Source: Burkholderiales bacterium PBB3
GTDB taxonomy: Bacteria > Pseudomonadota > Gammaproteobacteria > Burkholderiales > Burkholderiaceae_C
Length of the DNA stretch: 64,000 nucleotides
Direction of reading: 5' to 3'
Assembly: GCA_002256115.1 (NCBI GenBank)
Contig: NKIK01000001.1
Span: 186,001 to 250,000, forward strand
Position numbers and translations under genes: made by a program. Under the pieces are notes generated by a model. It did not search any database. It was not told the DNA's origin and was given only the letters and a program-made list of their open reading frames with translations. Below, in pieces: positions 8,803 through 17,651 of this stretch (its first letter is position 1; the number at the start of each line of letters is the position of its first letter).

Positions 8803-9185
8803 AGCTGTTGTTGGACACGCATTTGTTGCTTTGGGCGGCCAATGAACCGCAACGTTTGTCAGCCAAGGCACTCGCTTTGATGAGCGACTCTGAAAACGAA
8901 CTTTTTTTCAGCGCTGCAAGCCTGTGGGAGATCGCCATCAAGAGCGGCCTAGGGCGGGCCGATTTTGTGGTGGATGCCAGACTGCTCAGGCGGGGTTTGC
9001 TGGACAATCAGTATGTTGAGTTGGCTATCACCAGTGCACACGCGGTGTTTATTGATAGCCTGCCAAGCCTGCACAAAGACCCTTTCGACCGAATTTTGGT
9101 GGCCCAGGCCACGGTGGAAGGCATCACACTGCTAACGGCCGACTCTTTGGTGAGTCAGTACCCTGGGCCGATACAGTTGGTTTGA
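8799..9185 (+). CDS. PIN-domain toxin (VapC-like), TA module 2
   Basis: 128 residues. It begins MKLLLDTHLLLWAA, the usual start of the PIN subfamily paired with Phd-type antitoxins. SLWEIAIKSGLGR supplies the conserved glutamate and DPFDRILVAQA the conserved aspartates of the metal-dependent ribonuclease site. It overlaps the antitoxin stop by four bases. It is not closely similar to the PIN toxin of module 1, so the two modules are probably independent rather than a duplication. Confidence 0.9.
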   Translation: MKLLLDTHLLLWAANEPQRLSAKALALMSDSENELFFSAASLWEIAIKSGLGRADFVVDARLLRRGLLDNQYVELAITSAHAVFIDSLPSLHKDPFDRILVAQATVEGITLLTADSLVSQYPGPIQLV

Positions 9186-9214
9186 TTGCTTTTTCGGGGG
9201 GAGTGGCCCAAAAC

Positions 9215-10546
9215 CTAATCCCGCCCCGCCCTACCCACAACCACCCGCGCATGCCGGGCGAAGGTGGCGTAGGCGCTGGCCCAGTCGAGCAGCACGACAA
9301 AGCGGTTGCGAAAACCGATCAAGAAGTAGATGTGGGCAAACAACCAAAACAGCCACGCGAAGTAGCCGCTGAATCGGAACTGGCCCAGGGGCGAGGCCAA
9401 GTCCACCACCGCCGCATTGCGGCCGATGGTGGCCAGATTGCCGTAGTCGGCGTAGACAAACGCCTGCGCTGCCTTCCCTTGTATGCCGCGCACGATGTTG
9501 GCAGCGGCGCAGCGGCCCATTTGTTTGGCCGCCGGAGATACGCCGGGCACAGTGCGCACTTGGCCGCGGTGCGTGCTGGTGGCCGATGCCATGTCGCCAA
9601 TCACCCAAATGCGCGGGAAGCCCGGCACGTTCAAGTGCGCGTCCACCGCCACGCGCCCGGCCCGGTCTACCTCGCAGCCGGTGGCCTGGGCCAGTTGCCG
9701 CCCCAGTGGTGACGCGGCCACACCCGCCGCCCACACCACGGTTTTGCAGGCCACGGTGTGGGTCTGGGATGCTGCGCCCTCCCCGGTGCTAAATGTGATC
9801 GCGTCGGCACTGATGTCCGTCACTTTGCGGCCCAGCATCACCTTCACGCCCAGCTTTTCCAATTGTTTGAGTGCCTGGGTGCTGAGCTCTGGCGGCATGG
9901 CCTGCAACACACGCATGCCGCCCTCTACCAGCAGCACCTTAGCGCTGGCAGGGTTGATGCGGCGGAATTCGCCCGGCAGCGTGTGGCGCGCAATCTCGGC
10001 CATGGTGCCGGCCATTTCTACACCCGTGGGGCCACCGCCAATGACGGCAAAGGTCAAAAGCGCTTCACGCAGCGCGGGGTCGGGCTCGTGTTCGGCCGCC
10101 TCAAAAGCAAACAAAATCCGTTTGCGCAGTTCCATGGCGTCGGCTAATGTTTTAAGGCCTGGCGCAAAAGGTTCCCATTGGTCATTGCCAAAGTAGCTGT
10201 GCGTAGCACCGGCAGCCACGATCAAGTGGTCAAACGGCACCAGGGCGTCTGCAGTGCCAGGGCTTTGCAGGGTGATGGTTTGGGCCTTGGCGTCTATGGC
10301 CACCACATCACCCAGTAGCGTGGTCACATTGGCCTGCTTGCGAAACAAATGGCGTATGGGTGCCGCTATGGCGGGGGCCGACAGCCCAGCCGTGGCCACT
10401 TGGTAGAGCAAGGGCTGAAAGAGGTGGTGGTTGCTGCGGTCGATCAGGGTGATGTTGACATCGGCATGGTGTAAGGCCTTGGCGGCCTCTAGCCCGCCAA
10501 AACCACAACCGATGATGACCACATGTTTGCCAGTTTGGGTTTGCAT
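9215..10546 (-). CDS. ndh: Type II NADH dehydrogenase (NDH-2)
   Basis: 443 residues, normal for NDH-2. This peripheral membrane flavoenzyme oxidises NADH and reduces quinone without pumping protons. The N-terminal FAD-binding Rossmann motif is VVIIGCGFGG. A second dinucleotide motif, VIGGGPTGVEMAG, binds NADH. The segment NLATIGRNAAVVDL and the hydrophobic aromatic C-terminal stretch AWLFWLFAHIYFLIGF are typical of the family and anchor it to the membrane. It stands alone between the TA modules (convergent with the module 2 toxin) and the second RCC1 gene. Confidence 0.92.
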   Translation of the reverse strand: MQTQTGKHVVIIGCGFGGLEAAKALHHADVNITLIDRSNHHLFQPLLYQVATAGLSAPAIAAPIRHLFRKQANVTTLLGDVVAIDAKAQTITLQSPGTADALVPFDHLIVAAGATHSYFGNDQWEPFAPGLKTLADAMELRKRILFAFEAAEHEPDPALREALLTFAVIGGGPTGVEMAGTMAEIARHTLPGEFRRINPASAKVLLVEGGMRVLQAMPPELSTQALKQLEKLGVKVMLGRKVTDISADAITFSTGEGAASQTHTVACKTVVWAAGVAASPLGRQLAQATGCEVDRAGRVAVDAHLNVPGFPRIWVIGDMASATSTHRGQVRTVPGVSPAAKQMGRCAAANIVRGIQGKAAQAFVYADYGNLATIGRNAAVVDLASPLGQFRFSGYFAWLFWLFAHIYFLIGFRNRFVVLLDWASAYATFARHARVVVGRAGRD

Positions 10547-10576
10547 GCGGTCATTGTAGGGACCGGCCCGCGCGGC

Positions 10577-12067
10577 CTACTGGCAGCCGGCGGTGGGCAG
10601 AAATGCGTCCAGCAGCCCCAAGTCCACAGGCTGATCTGCAGTCACGGGGCCCATGGCGTAGACCCGGCTGTCGGTGGCCAAGACGGCCAAGTAGGTGCGC
10701 GTGCTGGGGTAGTAGCGGTAGTACAGCAAGGGGATAGTCACCGAAGTAGCCGTAGGAGGAAAAAACTGCGGAAAGCTGGCCTCGGCCCAGCGGAAGAAGC
10801 AATCGGCGCGGGCATTCACATTTACCACCGTTGCCGCGCTGGCCAATACGGTAGCCGGGCTGTACTGGGCCGTCTCCGTGCCGTCGCCCAGTGCGCCGTA
10901 GGCGTTCAGGCCCCAGCATTTCAGGGTGCCCGCGCTGGTCACCGCGCAGGTGTGCTGGCTCAAGGGGCCGGCCGCGATAGACACCACGCCGCTGCCCAGG
11001 CCCACCACATCCACCGGGTCGATGCGGTTGGTGGTGGTGTTGTCGCCCAAACGGCCGCTGTTGTTAAAGCCCCAGCATTTCACGCCGCCGCCGCTGGTCA
11101 GGGCACAGGTGTATTCAGCACCCTTGGTGATGGCGGTGATGCCGCTGGTCATGCCGGGCACGTCTGCCGGGGTCAGGCGGTACATGTCGGCCGCCGGGCC
11201 ATACATGTTGACGCCCCAACATTTCACGCCACCGGCGGTTGTCAGCGCACAAGAAAAAGCGCCACCACCGCCCACCGCCACGGCCGCCACGCCGGTGGCC
11301 AGGCCGCTCACGGTGACGGGTGTAGAGCGCGTGGTTAAGCTGTTGTCACCCAGGCCACCGCCGCCGTTGTAGCCCCAGCATTTGGCTGCGCCGGTGTTGG
11401 TGACCGCGCAGCTGTGCGAGCCACCGACCGAGATAGACGTCACCCCGCTCAAGCCGACCACATCACCCACCGTGGCACGCGCGGTGGTATTGCCCGCCCC
11501 CAGTTGGCCAAAGAAATTGGCCCCCCAGCACTTGACATCGCCTGCAGCCGTCACCGCGCAAGTGAAGTCTTGCCCAGCACCCACGGAGACCACACTGCCA
11601 CCGGTCAGATTGACATTCACCGGCACACTGCGGCTGGTGGTGGTGCCATCGCCCAACTGGCGCGAACTGTTGTAGCCCCAGCACTTGACCACGCCCGCCG
11701 TGGTAACCGCGCAAGAGTGGTAGACGCCGACCGCGATGGCTGTCACCCCGCTGGTCAGCCCGGTGACATCCACCGGAAAGGCGCGGTGGATGACCGTGCC
11801 ATCGCCCAGTTCACCGTGGGTGTTTTCACCCCAGCATTTCACACCCCCAGCCTTGGTGAGCGCGCAGGAGTGCGAGCCGCCCACGGCCACTTGGGCGATA
11901 TTGTCTAGCGGGGTTTGGGCCCAAGCCCTGCCTTGGACCACCAGGGCCATGAGGACCAGCCCTAGCAGCAGCCAGGCCCGCTGCCACACTGGCTGCCCAC
12001 TCTGCAAGTCAGTGCGTTTGAATACGTGTGACACAGATGGGCGCTGCGGGGCAAACGGTGTGTGCAT
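10577..12067 (-). CDS. Exported RCC1-repeat protein with unknown C-terminal domain
   Basis: About 496 residues. An N-terminal signal peptide (hydrophobic LLLGLVLMALVVQG, likely cleavage after RAWA) is followed by about seven RCC1 repeats of the form HSCAVTxxGxVKCWGxNxxGQLGDG, enough for one beta-propeller. The last 80 residues switch to a different domain, ADCFFRWAEASFPQFFPP then YYRYYPSTRTYLAV, ending near TAGC; I recall similar tails on other secreted Burkholderiales proteins but know no function. The ATG at 12067 is chosen because AAGG lies six bases upstream; an ATG at 12136 would put 23 residues before it. The repeats here are rich in Cys, unlike those of the protein at 30-2726. Confidence 0.85.
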   Translation of the reverse strand: MHTPFAPQRPSVSHVFKRTDLQSGQPVWQRAWLLLGLVLMALVVQGRAWAQTPLDNIAQVAVGGSHSCALTKAGGVKCWGENTHGELGDGTVIHRAFPVDVTGLTSGVTAIAVGVYHSCAVTTAGVVKCWGYNSSRQLGDGTTTSRSVPVNVNLTGGSVVSVGAGQDFTCAVTAAGDVKCWGANFFGQLGAGNTTARATVGDVVGLSGVTSISVGGSHSCAVTNTGAAKCWGYNGGGGLGDNSLTTRSTPVTVSGLATGVAAVAVGGGGAFSCALTTAGGVKCWGVNMYGPAADMYRLTPADVPGMTSGITAITKGAEYTCALTSGGGVKCWGFNNSGRLGDNTTTNRIDPVDVVGLGSGVVSIAAGPLSQHTCAVTSAGTLKCWGLNAYGALGDGTETAQYSPATVLASAATVVNVNARADCFFRWAEASFPQFFPPTATSVTIPLLYYRYYPSTRTYLAVLATDSRVYAMGPVTADQPVDLGLLDAFLPTAGCQ

Positions 12068-12161
12068 GGCAAACCTTGGGGTGAATGGATCGTGGATGGC
12101 GGGCAGATAAGCAGCGCCATCATACAAACAAAACAACCGTGCAGCGGCTAGGGTTGAATAG

Positions 12162-12219
12162 GTGCCAAATCGGCCATTCAGCCCGTGGATAGTGCGGGAG
12201 CAGCTACCAAAACAATAGC
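12162..12219 (+). repeat. Interspersed element, copy 3 (intergenic)
   Basis: Between the livF stop and the start of the RCC1 gene. The upstream arm GTGCCAAATCGGCCATTCAG nearly equals that of copy 1. It is followed by the invariant core and a tail GCTACCAAAACAATAGC. Confidence 0.87.
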
Positions 12220-12223
12220 AAGC

Positions 12224-12931
12224 CTAAACTTCCAACCATTCCTTGCGGATCTCGGAATTGGCGCGCAGGGCGTCTGGCGTGCCTTCAAACACGATGCTGC
12301 CGTGGCCCATTACATAGCAGCGATCGGAGATGTTCATCGCAATGGTCAGCTTTTGCTCAATCAGCAGAACAGACACACCGCGGCGGCGCAGTTCCTTCAG
12401 GTATTCGGCCACCAGCTCCACAATCTTAGGCGCCAGCCCCTCGGTCGGCTCGTCAATGATGATCAAATCCGGGTCGCCCATCAGCGTGCGGCACAGGGTC
12501 AGCATTTGCTGCTCTCCACCTGACAACACGCCGGCCTCAGTGTGCTCGCGTTCTTTCAGGCGCGGGAACAGCGTGTACATGTCCTCAAAACCCCAGCGCG
12601 GCTTCTGGCCGCCTTTGCCGCTGTTGCCTTTTTGGCCCAGCAGCAGGTTCTGGTGCACCGTGAGTTTGGGGAAGATGTCGCGGTTCTCAGGCACATAGCC
12701 CAGGCCCAGCTGGGCCAGCTCAAAGGTCTTGTGGCCGCGCACTTCCTTGCCTTTCCATTGCACGGAGCCATGGCAATCCACCAGGCCCATGATGGCTTTG
12801 GCCGTGGTGGATCGGCCGGAACCGTTGCGCCCCAGCAAGGCCACAATTTCACCGGCCTTGACCTCCAGGTCCACGCCATGCAGTACATGGCTTTTGCCGT
12901 AATAGGCATTCAATTCACTAAGCTTGAGCAT
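12224..12931 (-). CDS. livF: Branched-chain-type ABC importer ATPase LivF
   Basis: 235 residues, the length of LivF. It is an ABC ATPase subunit that powers import with LivG. The signature LSGGEQQ and Walker B LIIIDEP are intact. The Walker A reads GRNGSGRSTT, so the usual catalytic lysine is replaced by arginine (codon CGA), which is unusual and could weaken ATP hydrolysis at this site. It is last in the operon acyl-CoA ligase-livK-livH-livM-livG-livF, 23 bases after livG. Confidence 0.9.
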   Translation of the reverse strand: MLKLSELNAYYGKSHVLHGVDLEVKAGEIVALLGRNGSGRSTTAKAIMGLVDCHGSVQWKGKEVRGHKTFELAQLGLGYVPENRDIFPKLTVHQNLLLGQKGNSGKGGQKPRWGFEDMYTLFPRLKEREHTEAGVLSGGEQQMLTLCRTLMGDPDLIIIDEPTEGLAPKIVELVAEYLKELRRRGVSVLLIEQKLTIAMNISDRCYVMGHGSIVFEGTPDALRANSEIRKEWLEV

Positions 12932-12954
12932 CCGCGGTCCTTGAATCTTGATTT

Positions 12955-13764
12955 TTAGTGCGCTGCGCCGGCCTGCTGGTCGGCCACGCTAGAGCCCAGG
13001 TAGGCTTCTTGCACGCGGGCATTGGCGCGCACGGCGTCTGGGGTGTCAAAGGCGAGTACTTCGCCGTAGACCACCACGGCAATCTTGTCGGCCAGGCCAA
13101 ACACCACGCCCATGTCGTGTTCTACCGTCAGCAGGGTTTTGCCCACGGTTACGTCCTTGATCAGCGTGATAAAGCGCGAAGTCTCGCTCTTGCTCATGCC
13201 TGCGGTCGGCTCGTCCAGCAAGACCACGTTGGCACCGCCACCGATGGTGATGCCGATCTCTAGGGCACGCTGCTCGGCATAGGTCAGATTCACGGCCAGC
13301 ACATCACGCTTTTTGTCCAGATGGATCATCTCCATCAGCTCCTGGGCGCGGGCATTGGCATCGTCCAGGCCCGACAAAAACTTGAAGAAGGTGTACTTGT
13401 AGCCCAGGCTCCACAGCACGCTGCAGCGCAGGTTTTCAAACACGCTGAGCTTGGGGAAGATATTGGTGATCTGAAAGCTGCGCGACAGGCCCAGGCGGTT
13501 GATCTCAAACGGCTTGAGACCATTGATGCGCGTGCCATTGAGCAGCACATCGCCACTGCTGGGCTCAAAGCGGCCGCTGATCAGGTTAAACAGTGTGGAC
13601 TTGCCAGCACCGTTGGGGCCGATGATGGCCACGCGCTCGCCAGGCGATACGGCCAAATTGATGCCGCGAATAATTTCGGTCTTGCCAAAACTCTTGCGCA
13701 GGTCTTTGAGTTCCAGGGCATAGCCGCTGGTGCCTGCAGTGGTGGGGGAATTAGTCGTACTCAT
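12955..13764 (-). CDS. livG: Branched-chain-type ABC importer ATPase LivG
   Basis: 269 residues. Walker A is intact (GPNGAGKST), Walker B is VVLLDEPTAG, and the LivG-type signature region reads LTYAEQRALEIG. It should pair with LivF to energise the permeases LivH and LivM. The start overlaps the livM stop (ATGA). The first dozen residues (Thr/Ser rich) precede the ATPase fold. Confidence 0.93.
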   Translation of the reverse strand: MSTTNSPTTAGTSGYALELKDLRKSFGKTEIIRGINLAVSPGERVAIIGPNGAGKSTLFNLISGRFEPSSGDVLLNGTRINGLKPFEINRLGLSRSFQITNIFPKLSVFENLRCSVLWSLGYKYTFFKFLSGLDDANARAQELMEMIHLDKKRDVLAVNLTYAEQRALEIGITIGGGANVVLLDEPTAGMSKSETSRFITLIKDVTVGKTLLTVEHDMGVVFGLADKIAVVVYGEVLAFDTPDAVRANARVQEAYLGSSVADQQAGAAH

Positions 13765-15071
13765 GTCTGCGCCCTGCGCTGGGTTTCTAGTTCAATGTGT
13801 TCCTGAATGGCGCTCCACTGTTTGGCAAATTTGCGGCGCACCAGCTCAAACAGCCCGCCCCCTACCAGCAGCAGCACGGCCGCGCCCAGCCAACTTTGCA
13901 CGCCGAGCGCATTGAGTGGCACGCCCAAAAACACCAGCTCTGAGCCCTGCGAAGAGTTGAGTTGCAGGTGGTAAATCATTTCCACCATGGCACTTGCGCC
14001 TGCCAGCGCGATCAGACCCGTGATCGCCATGCCCAAGTAGGGCAACAGCAACTGGCGCAGTTTGCCAAAGCTGGCCACGCGCAAGTTCATCATGATCAAG
14101 CTGGCGAAACCGCCGGGGGCATACATCACCATGAACAAGAAAATCAAGCCCAAGTACAGCAGCCAAGCCTTGGTGAACTCGCTGAACAGCACAAAGGCCA
14201 ACACCATCAACACCGCCCCAATGATGGGCCCGAAGAAGAAAGTAGCACCACCCAAGAAGGTGAACAGCAAGTAAGCGCCGGAGCGCGCAGCGCCCACCAC
14301 CTCGGCCGTCACGATTTCAAAATTGAGTGCGCCCAGGCCACCCGAGATACCGGCGAAAAAACCGGCAATGATGAAGGCGGTGTAGCGCACACGTTGGGTG
14401 TTGTAGCCCACAAACTCCACGCGTTCGGGGTTGTCGCGCACGGCATTGAGCATGCGGCCCAGCGGCGTTTGCGTGAAGGCAAACATGGCCGCCACGCAGA
14501 TGAAGGTGTACACAGCAATCAGGTAATAGACCTGGGTGGCCGGGCCATAGGTGATGCCCATGAAAGGCTGGCCAGTCACCCGGTTGCCCGAGACACCACC
14601 CTCCCCACCAAAGAACTCCGGCACCATCAGCGACATGGCAAACACCAGCTCGGCCAGGCCCAGCGTGATCATCGCAAACGTGGTGCCTGCTTTGCGCGTG
14701 GTCACATAGCCAAACAGTGCGGCAAAGCCGACACCCGCCACGCCACCGACCAAAGGCACCAGCGACACGGGCAGAGGCAAATTTCCGCCGGACACGCTAT
14801 TGAGCGCGTGAATGGCGACAAAAGAGCCCAAGCCGGTGTACACCGCATGACCGAAGCTGAGCATGCCGCCCTGCCCCAGCAGCATGTTGTACGACAGGCA
14901 GGCGATGATGGCGATGCCCATTTGCGACAACACCGTCACGCCCAAACTGCTGGTAAATAAGTGCGGTGCCACCAGGAGCACGGCAGCAAATAGGCCCCAG
15001 ACCAGAAGTCGGCCGGGTGGAAAACGCTTGGGTCTGGCCAATTTGGAAATCGAAGTGGTAGTCATAGTCAT
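13761..15071 (-). CDS. livM: Branched-chain-type ABC importer permease LivM
   Basis: 436 residues. A multi-spanning membrane protein with the LivM family segments NMLLGQGGMLSFGHAVY and TPLGRMLNAVRDNPER (cytoplasmic coupling loop). It carries an extra hydrophobic C-terminal part of about 100 residues after the usual permease core, seen in many betaproteobacterial LivM proteins. It is translationally coupled to livH (stop and start share one base) and to livG (four-base overlap). Confidence 0.92.
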   Translation of the reverse strand: MTMTTTSISKLARPKRFPPGRLLVWGLFAAVLLVAPHLFTSSLGVTVLSQMGIAIIACLSYNMLLGQGGMLSFGHAVYTGLGSFVAIHALNSVSGGNLPLPVSLVPLVGGVAGVGFAALFGYVTTRKAGTTFAMITLGLAELVFAMSLMVPEFFGGEGGVSGNRVTGQPFMGITYGPATQVYYLIAVYTFICVAAMFAFTQTPLGRMLNAVRDNPERVEFVGYNTQRVRYTAFIIAGFFAGISGGLGALNFEIVTAEVVGAARSGAYLLFTFLGGATFFFGPIIGAVLMVLAFVLFSEFTKAWLLYLGLIFLFMVMYAPGGFASLIMMNLRVASFGKLRQLLLPYLGMAITGLIALAGASAMVEMIYHLQLNSSQGSELVFLGVPLNALGVQSWLGAAVLLLVGGGLFELVRRKFAKQWSAIQEHIELETQRRAQT

Positions 15072-16093
15072 CAGCCTTCCCGCGTGCCCAGAAGACCCTT
15101 GGGCCGGAATATTAAGATCAGCACCAAAAACAGATAAGGCAAGATGGGCGCGACCTGCGACAGGGTCAGCGTAAACAGCGTATTGGTGCCAGATGCGATG
15201 CCCATTTGGGTCAGCAACGAACCCACTGAGTAATCAAAGGCGATGGCAAAGGTCTGGATCACACCGATCAACACCGAGGCCAAAAACGCGCCTGACAGTG
15301 AGCCCATGCCGCCAACCACCACCACCACGAAGATGACTGAGCCTACGGTGGCGGCCATCGCTGGTTCCGTCAGGTAGGTGCTGCCGCCAATGACACCTGC
15401 CAGGCCCGCCAGCGCGGCACCTGCGCCAAACACCAGCATGAAGACGCGGGGCACGTTGTGGCCCAGGGACTCGACCGCTTCCGGGTGGGTGAGCGCGGCC
15501 TGAATTACCAGGCCAATGCGCGTGCGGGTGAGCAACAGCCACACCGAGCCCAGCATGGTCAGCGCCACCAACATCATGAAACCGCGGGTGGCCGGGAAAG
15601 GCGAACACACAATGCGAATGCTGGCATCTGCGGCACTGCACAGCTCGGCCGGCGCAGCGCCCCACATCAACGAGAGTCCGTTGATGGAGTTGTTAATCAA
15701 GGTGAAGGCCGGGCCTTGCAAAGATTCCGGCGGGTGAAACTCCAGCGCAATGCGGCCCCAGATGAGCTGCACGATTTCCAGAATCACATACGACAGGCCG
15801 AAGGTGATCAGCAGCTCAGGCACATGGCCAAACTTGTGCACCCGGCGCAAACAAATGCGCTCAAACAGCGCGCCCAGGGCACCCACGACCAGCGGGGCAA
15901 TGATGAGTGCGGGCCAGAATCCCACAAAGCGCGACACGGTGTACCCCACATAGGCGCCCAGCATGTAAAAGCTGGCGTGGGCAAAGTTGAGCACGCCCAT
16001 CATGCTGAAAATCAGCGTAAGCCCCGAGCTCAGCATGAACAGCAGCAGCCCATAGCTCAGCCCGTTGAGCATGGAAATAATGAAAAACTCCAT
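15071..16093 (-). CDS. livH: Branched-chain-type ABC importer permease LivH
   Basis: 340 residues. It is the LivH-type permease: the N-terminal stretch GLSYGLLLFMLSSGLTLIFS and the loop VGGMGSLSGAFLASVLIG are family hallmarks. It is longer than E. coli LivH because of an insertion near residue 130-170 containing two cysteines. It is third in the operon, downstream of the binding protein gene; a GC-rich repeat separates the two. Confidence 0.92.
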   Translation of the reverse strand: MEFFIISMLNGLSYGLLLFMLSSGLTLIFSMMGVLNFAHASFYMLGAYVGYTVSRFVGFWPALIIAPLVVGALGALFERICLRRVHKFGHVPELLITFGLSYVILEIVQLIWGRIALEFHPPESLQGPAFTLINNSINGLSLMWGAAPAELCSAADASIRIVCSPFPATRGFMMLVALTMLGSVWLLLTRTRIGLVIQAALTHPEAVESLGHNVPRVFMLVFGAGAALAGLAGVIGGSTYLTEPAMAATVGSVIFVVVVVGGMGSLSGAFLASVLIGVIQTFAIAFDYSVGSLLTQMGIASGTNTLFTLTLSQVAPILPYLFLVLILIFRPKGLLGTREG

Positions 16094-16220
16094 GGTGGAG
16101 AACCCCTCTGGTCAAAACCCGAAAAAAAGCCTGCAACAGATCACCTATGCAGGCTCAAGCTAAATAGCAATTCCCCGCCGGGCCACGCTCTGCGACAGAG
16201 CTTTGCGAGCCACAAATCCG

Positions 16221-16292
16221 CGCCGGGCCGCCCCAAGCGGATTTAGCCCCCCCCCGGGGGGCAGCGACCCGCGCAGCGGCGGAGCGTGGGGG
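16221..16292. repeat. GC-rich intergenic repeat, type B
   Basis: A 70-base segment between livK and livH with CCCCCCCCCGGGGGG in the middle, GGGCCGCCCCAAG before it and GCAGCGACCCGCGCAGCGG after it, ending GCGTGGGGGC. From memory, similar blocks recur between genes in Comamonadaceae. Only a loosely related block (34811-34890) is visible in this window. Confidence 0.5.
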
Positions 16293-16297
16293 CAATA

Positions 16298-17533
16298 TCA
16301 GCCGGGACGTTTCATCTGGCAGCTGGTGGGCGTGCTAGATACGTAGTTGGGATATTCCTTCAACATCGCCAGCGTCATACCGGTGTTTTCTGGGCTGTAG
16401 GGGAATTTCTTGTCCGCCTTTTGCCAAACGGTGATGTACAGCGGTTGCTGCAGTTGGTGATCCGTTTTGCGCATCTCGATTTCACCGTTAAAACTGTCTA
16501 CCTTGATGCCTTCCAAAGCTGCCGCTACCTTCACAGGGTCAGTAGATTTGGCTTTGGCCATGGCCGCACCCAGCGTTTGGAAGATGCGAATGGTGGATGC
16601 GGTGTAGAAGTCGTCGTTGGTCTTGGCTTTGAATTCTTCTTGCCACTTTTGCATCTGACCACCCATGTTGTAGTGGTTGTACGACACCTGGTAAACGCGG
16701 CCCGCACCATTGGTGCCCAGCGCGGTGGGGGTGCCTGTCACGCCAGCGTAATAAGTGAAGAATTTGCCGTTGTAGCCACCTTCATTGGCCGCTTTGATGA
16801 GCAAAGACAAGTCAGAGCCCCAGTTGCCGGTGACCACGGTGTCTGCGCCAGACGCCTTGATCTTGGCGATGTAGGGTGCAAAGTCGCGGGTTTGGGCCAG
16901 CGGGTGCAGGTCTTCACCGACGATTTGAATGTCCGGGCGCTTGCGGGCCAGGGTTTCTTTGGTGTACTTGGCAACCTGCACACCGTGTGAATAGTTTTGG
17001 CCCAGGATATAGACCTTTTTGATATCTTTCTGGGTTTCCATGAAGCTGGACATGGCTTCCATCTTCATGGAAGTGTCTGCATCAAAACGGAAGTGCCAGT
17101 AGCTGCATTTGTTGTTGGTCAGGTCCGGGTCTACCGCTGCGTCATTGAGGTAAATCACCTCTTTGCCGGGGTTGCGTTCGTTGTGCTTGGTCACAGCATC
17201 GGAAAGTGCCAAAGCCACCGATGAGCCATTGCCCTGAATGATGTAGCGCACGCCGCTGTCAATGGCAGACTTCAGTGCAGTCAAGCTCTCAGTGGGGCTG
17301 AGTTTGTTGTCAATGCCGGTGACTTCAAATTTGACGCCAGCGGGGTTGCCCGCACCGCTGAACTTTTCAGCAAAAAATTGGTAGCCCTTGAGCTGGCTCA
17401 CACCGACGGGGCCTAGCAGGCCCGATTGCGCATCAATGCGCACCATCTTTACGACCTCGCCCTTTTGGGCAAAGCTGGCACCAGCACAGGCCAGTGCAAC
17501 ACCAGCCACCACGAGTTTCAAAGCGAACTTCAT
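16298..17533 (-). CDS. livK: Periplasmic binding protein of the Liv-type importer
   Basis: 411 residues. Signal peptide MKFALKLVVAGVALACAGASFA, then a type I periplasmic binding fold (Leu/Ile/Val-binding family). AGGAGA five bases upstream of the ATG at 17533 decides the start. The aromatic and basic content, and linkage to an acyl-CoA ligase rather than amino acid genes, leave the substrate open: it could be a branched-chain amino acid, an aromatic acid or another carboxylate. Confidence 0.9.
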   Translation of the reverse strand: MKFALKLVVAGVALACAGASFAQKGEVVKMVRIDAQSGLLGPVGVSQLKGYQFFAEKFSGAGNPAGVKFEVTGIDNKLSPTESLTALKSAIDSGVRYIIQGNGSSVALALSDAVTKHNERNPGKEVIYLNDAAVDPDLTNNKCSYWHFRFDADTSMKMEAMSSFMETQKDIKKVYILGQNYSHGVQVAKYTKETLARKRPDIQIVGEDLHPLAQTRDFAPYIAKIKASGADTVVTGNWGSDLSLLIKAANEGGYNGKFFTYYAGVTGTPTALGTNGAGRVYQVSYNHYNMGGQMQKWQEEFKAKTNDDFYTASTIRIFQTLGAAMAKAKSTDPVKVAAALEGIKVDSFNGEIEMRKTDHQLQQPLYITVWQKADKKFPYSPENTGMTLAMLKEYPNYVSSTPTSCQMKRPG

Positions 17534-17651
17534 TTTGTCTCCTGTTAATGTGAACCCATCCAGCGTAACTTCATTGGTGCAATGCAGCACACGGGTTTCC
17601 CCTAGGATCGCTTCACCAAAGTGACTTTTACGTCGCCAAAGTGACGCGGTT

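Noticed and set aside
13962-14960. A 332-codon open frame on the plus strand
   Set aside because: Antisense shadow of livM, rich in His and Gln with no start signal.
17590-17645. Direct repeat CACCAAAGTGAC / CGCCAAAGTGAC between livK and the ligase gene as an operator or terminator
   Set aside because: It lies inside an operon, the hairpin is short and has no T-run in the minus direction.
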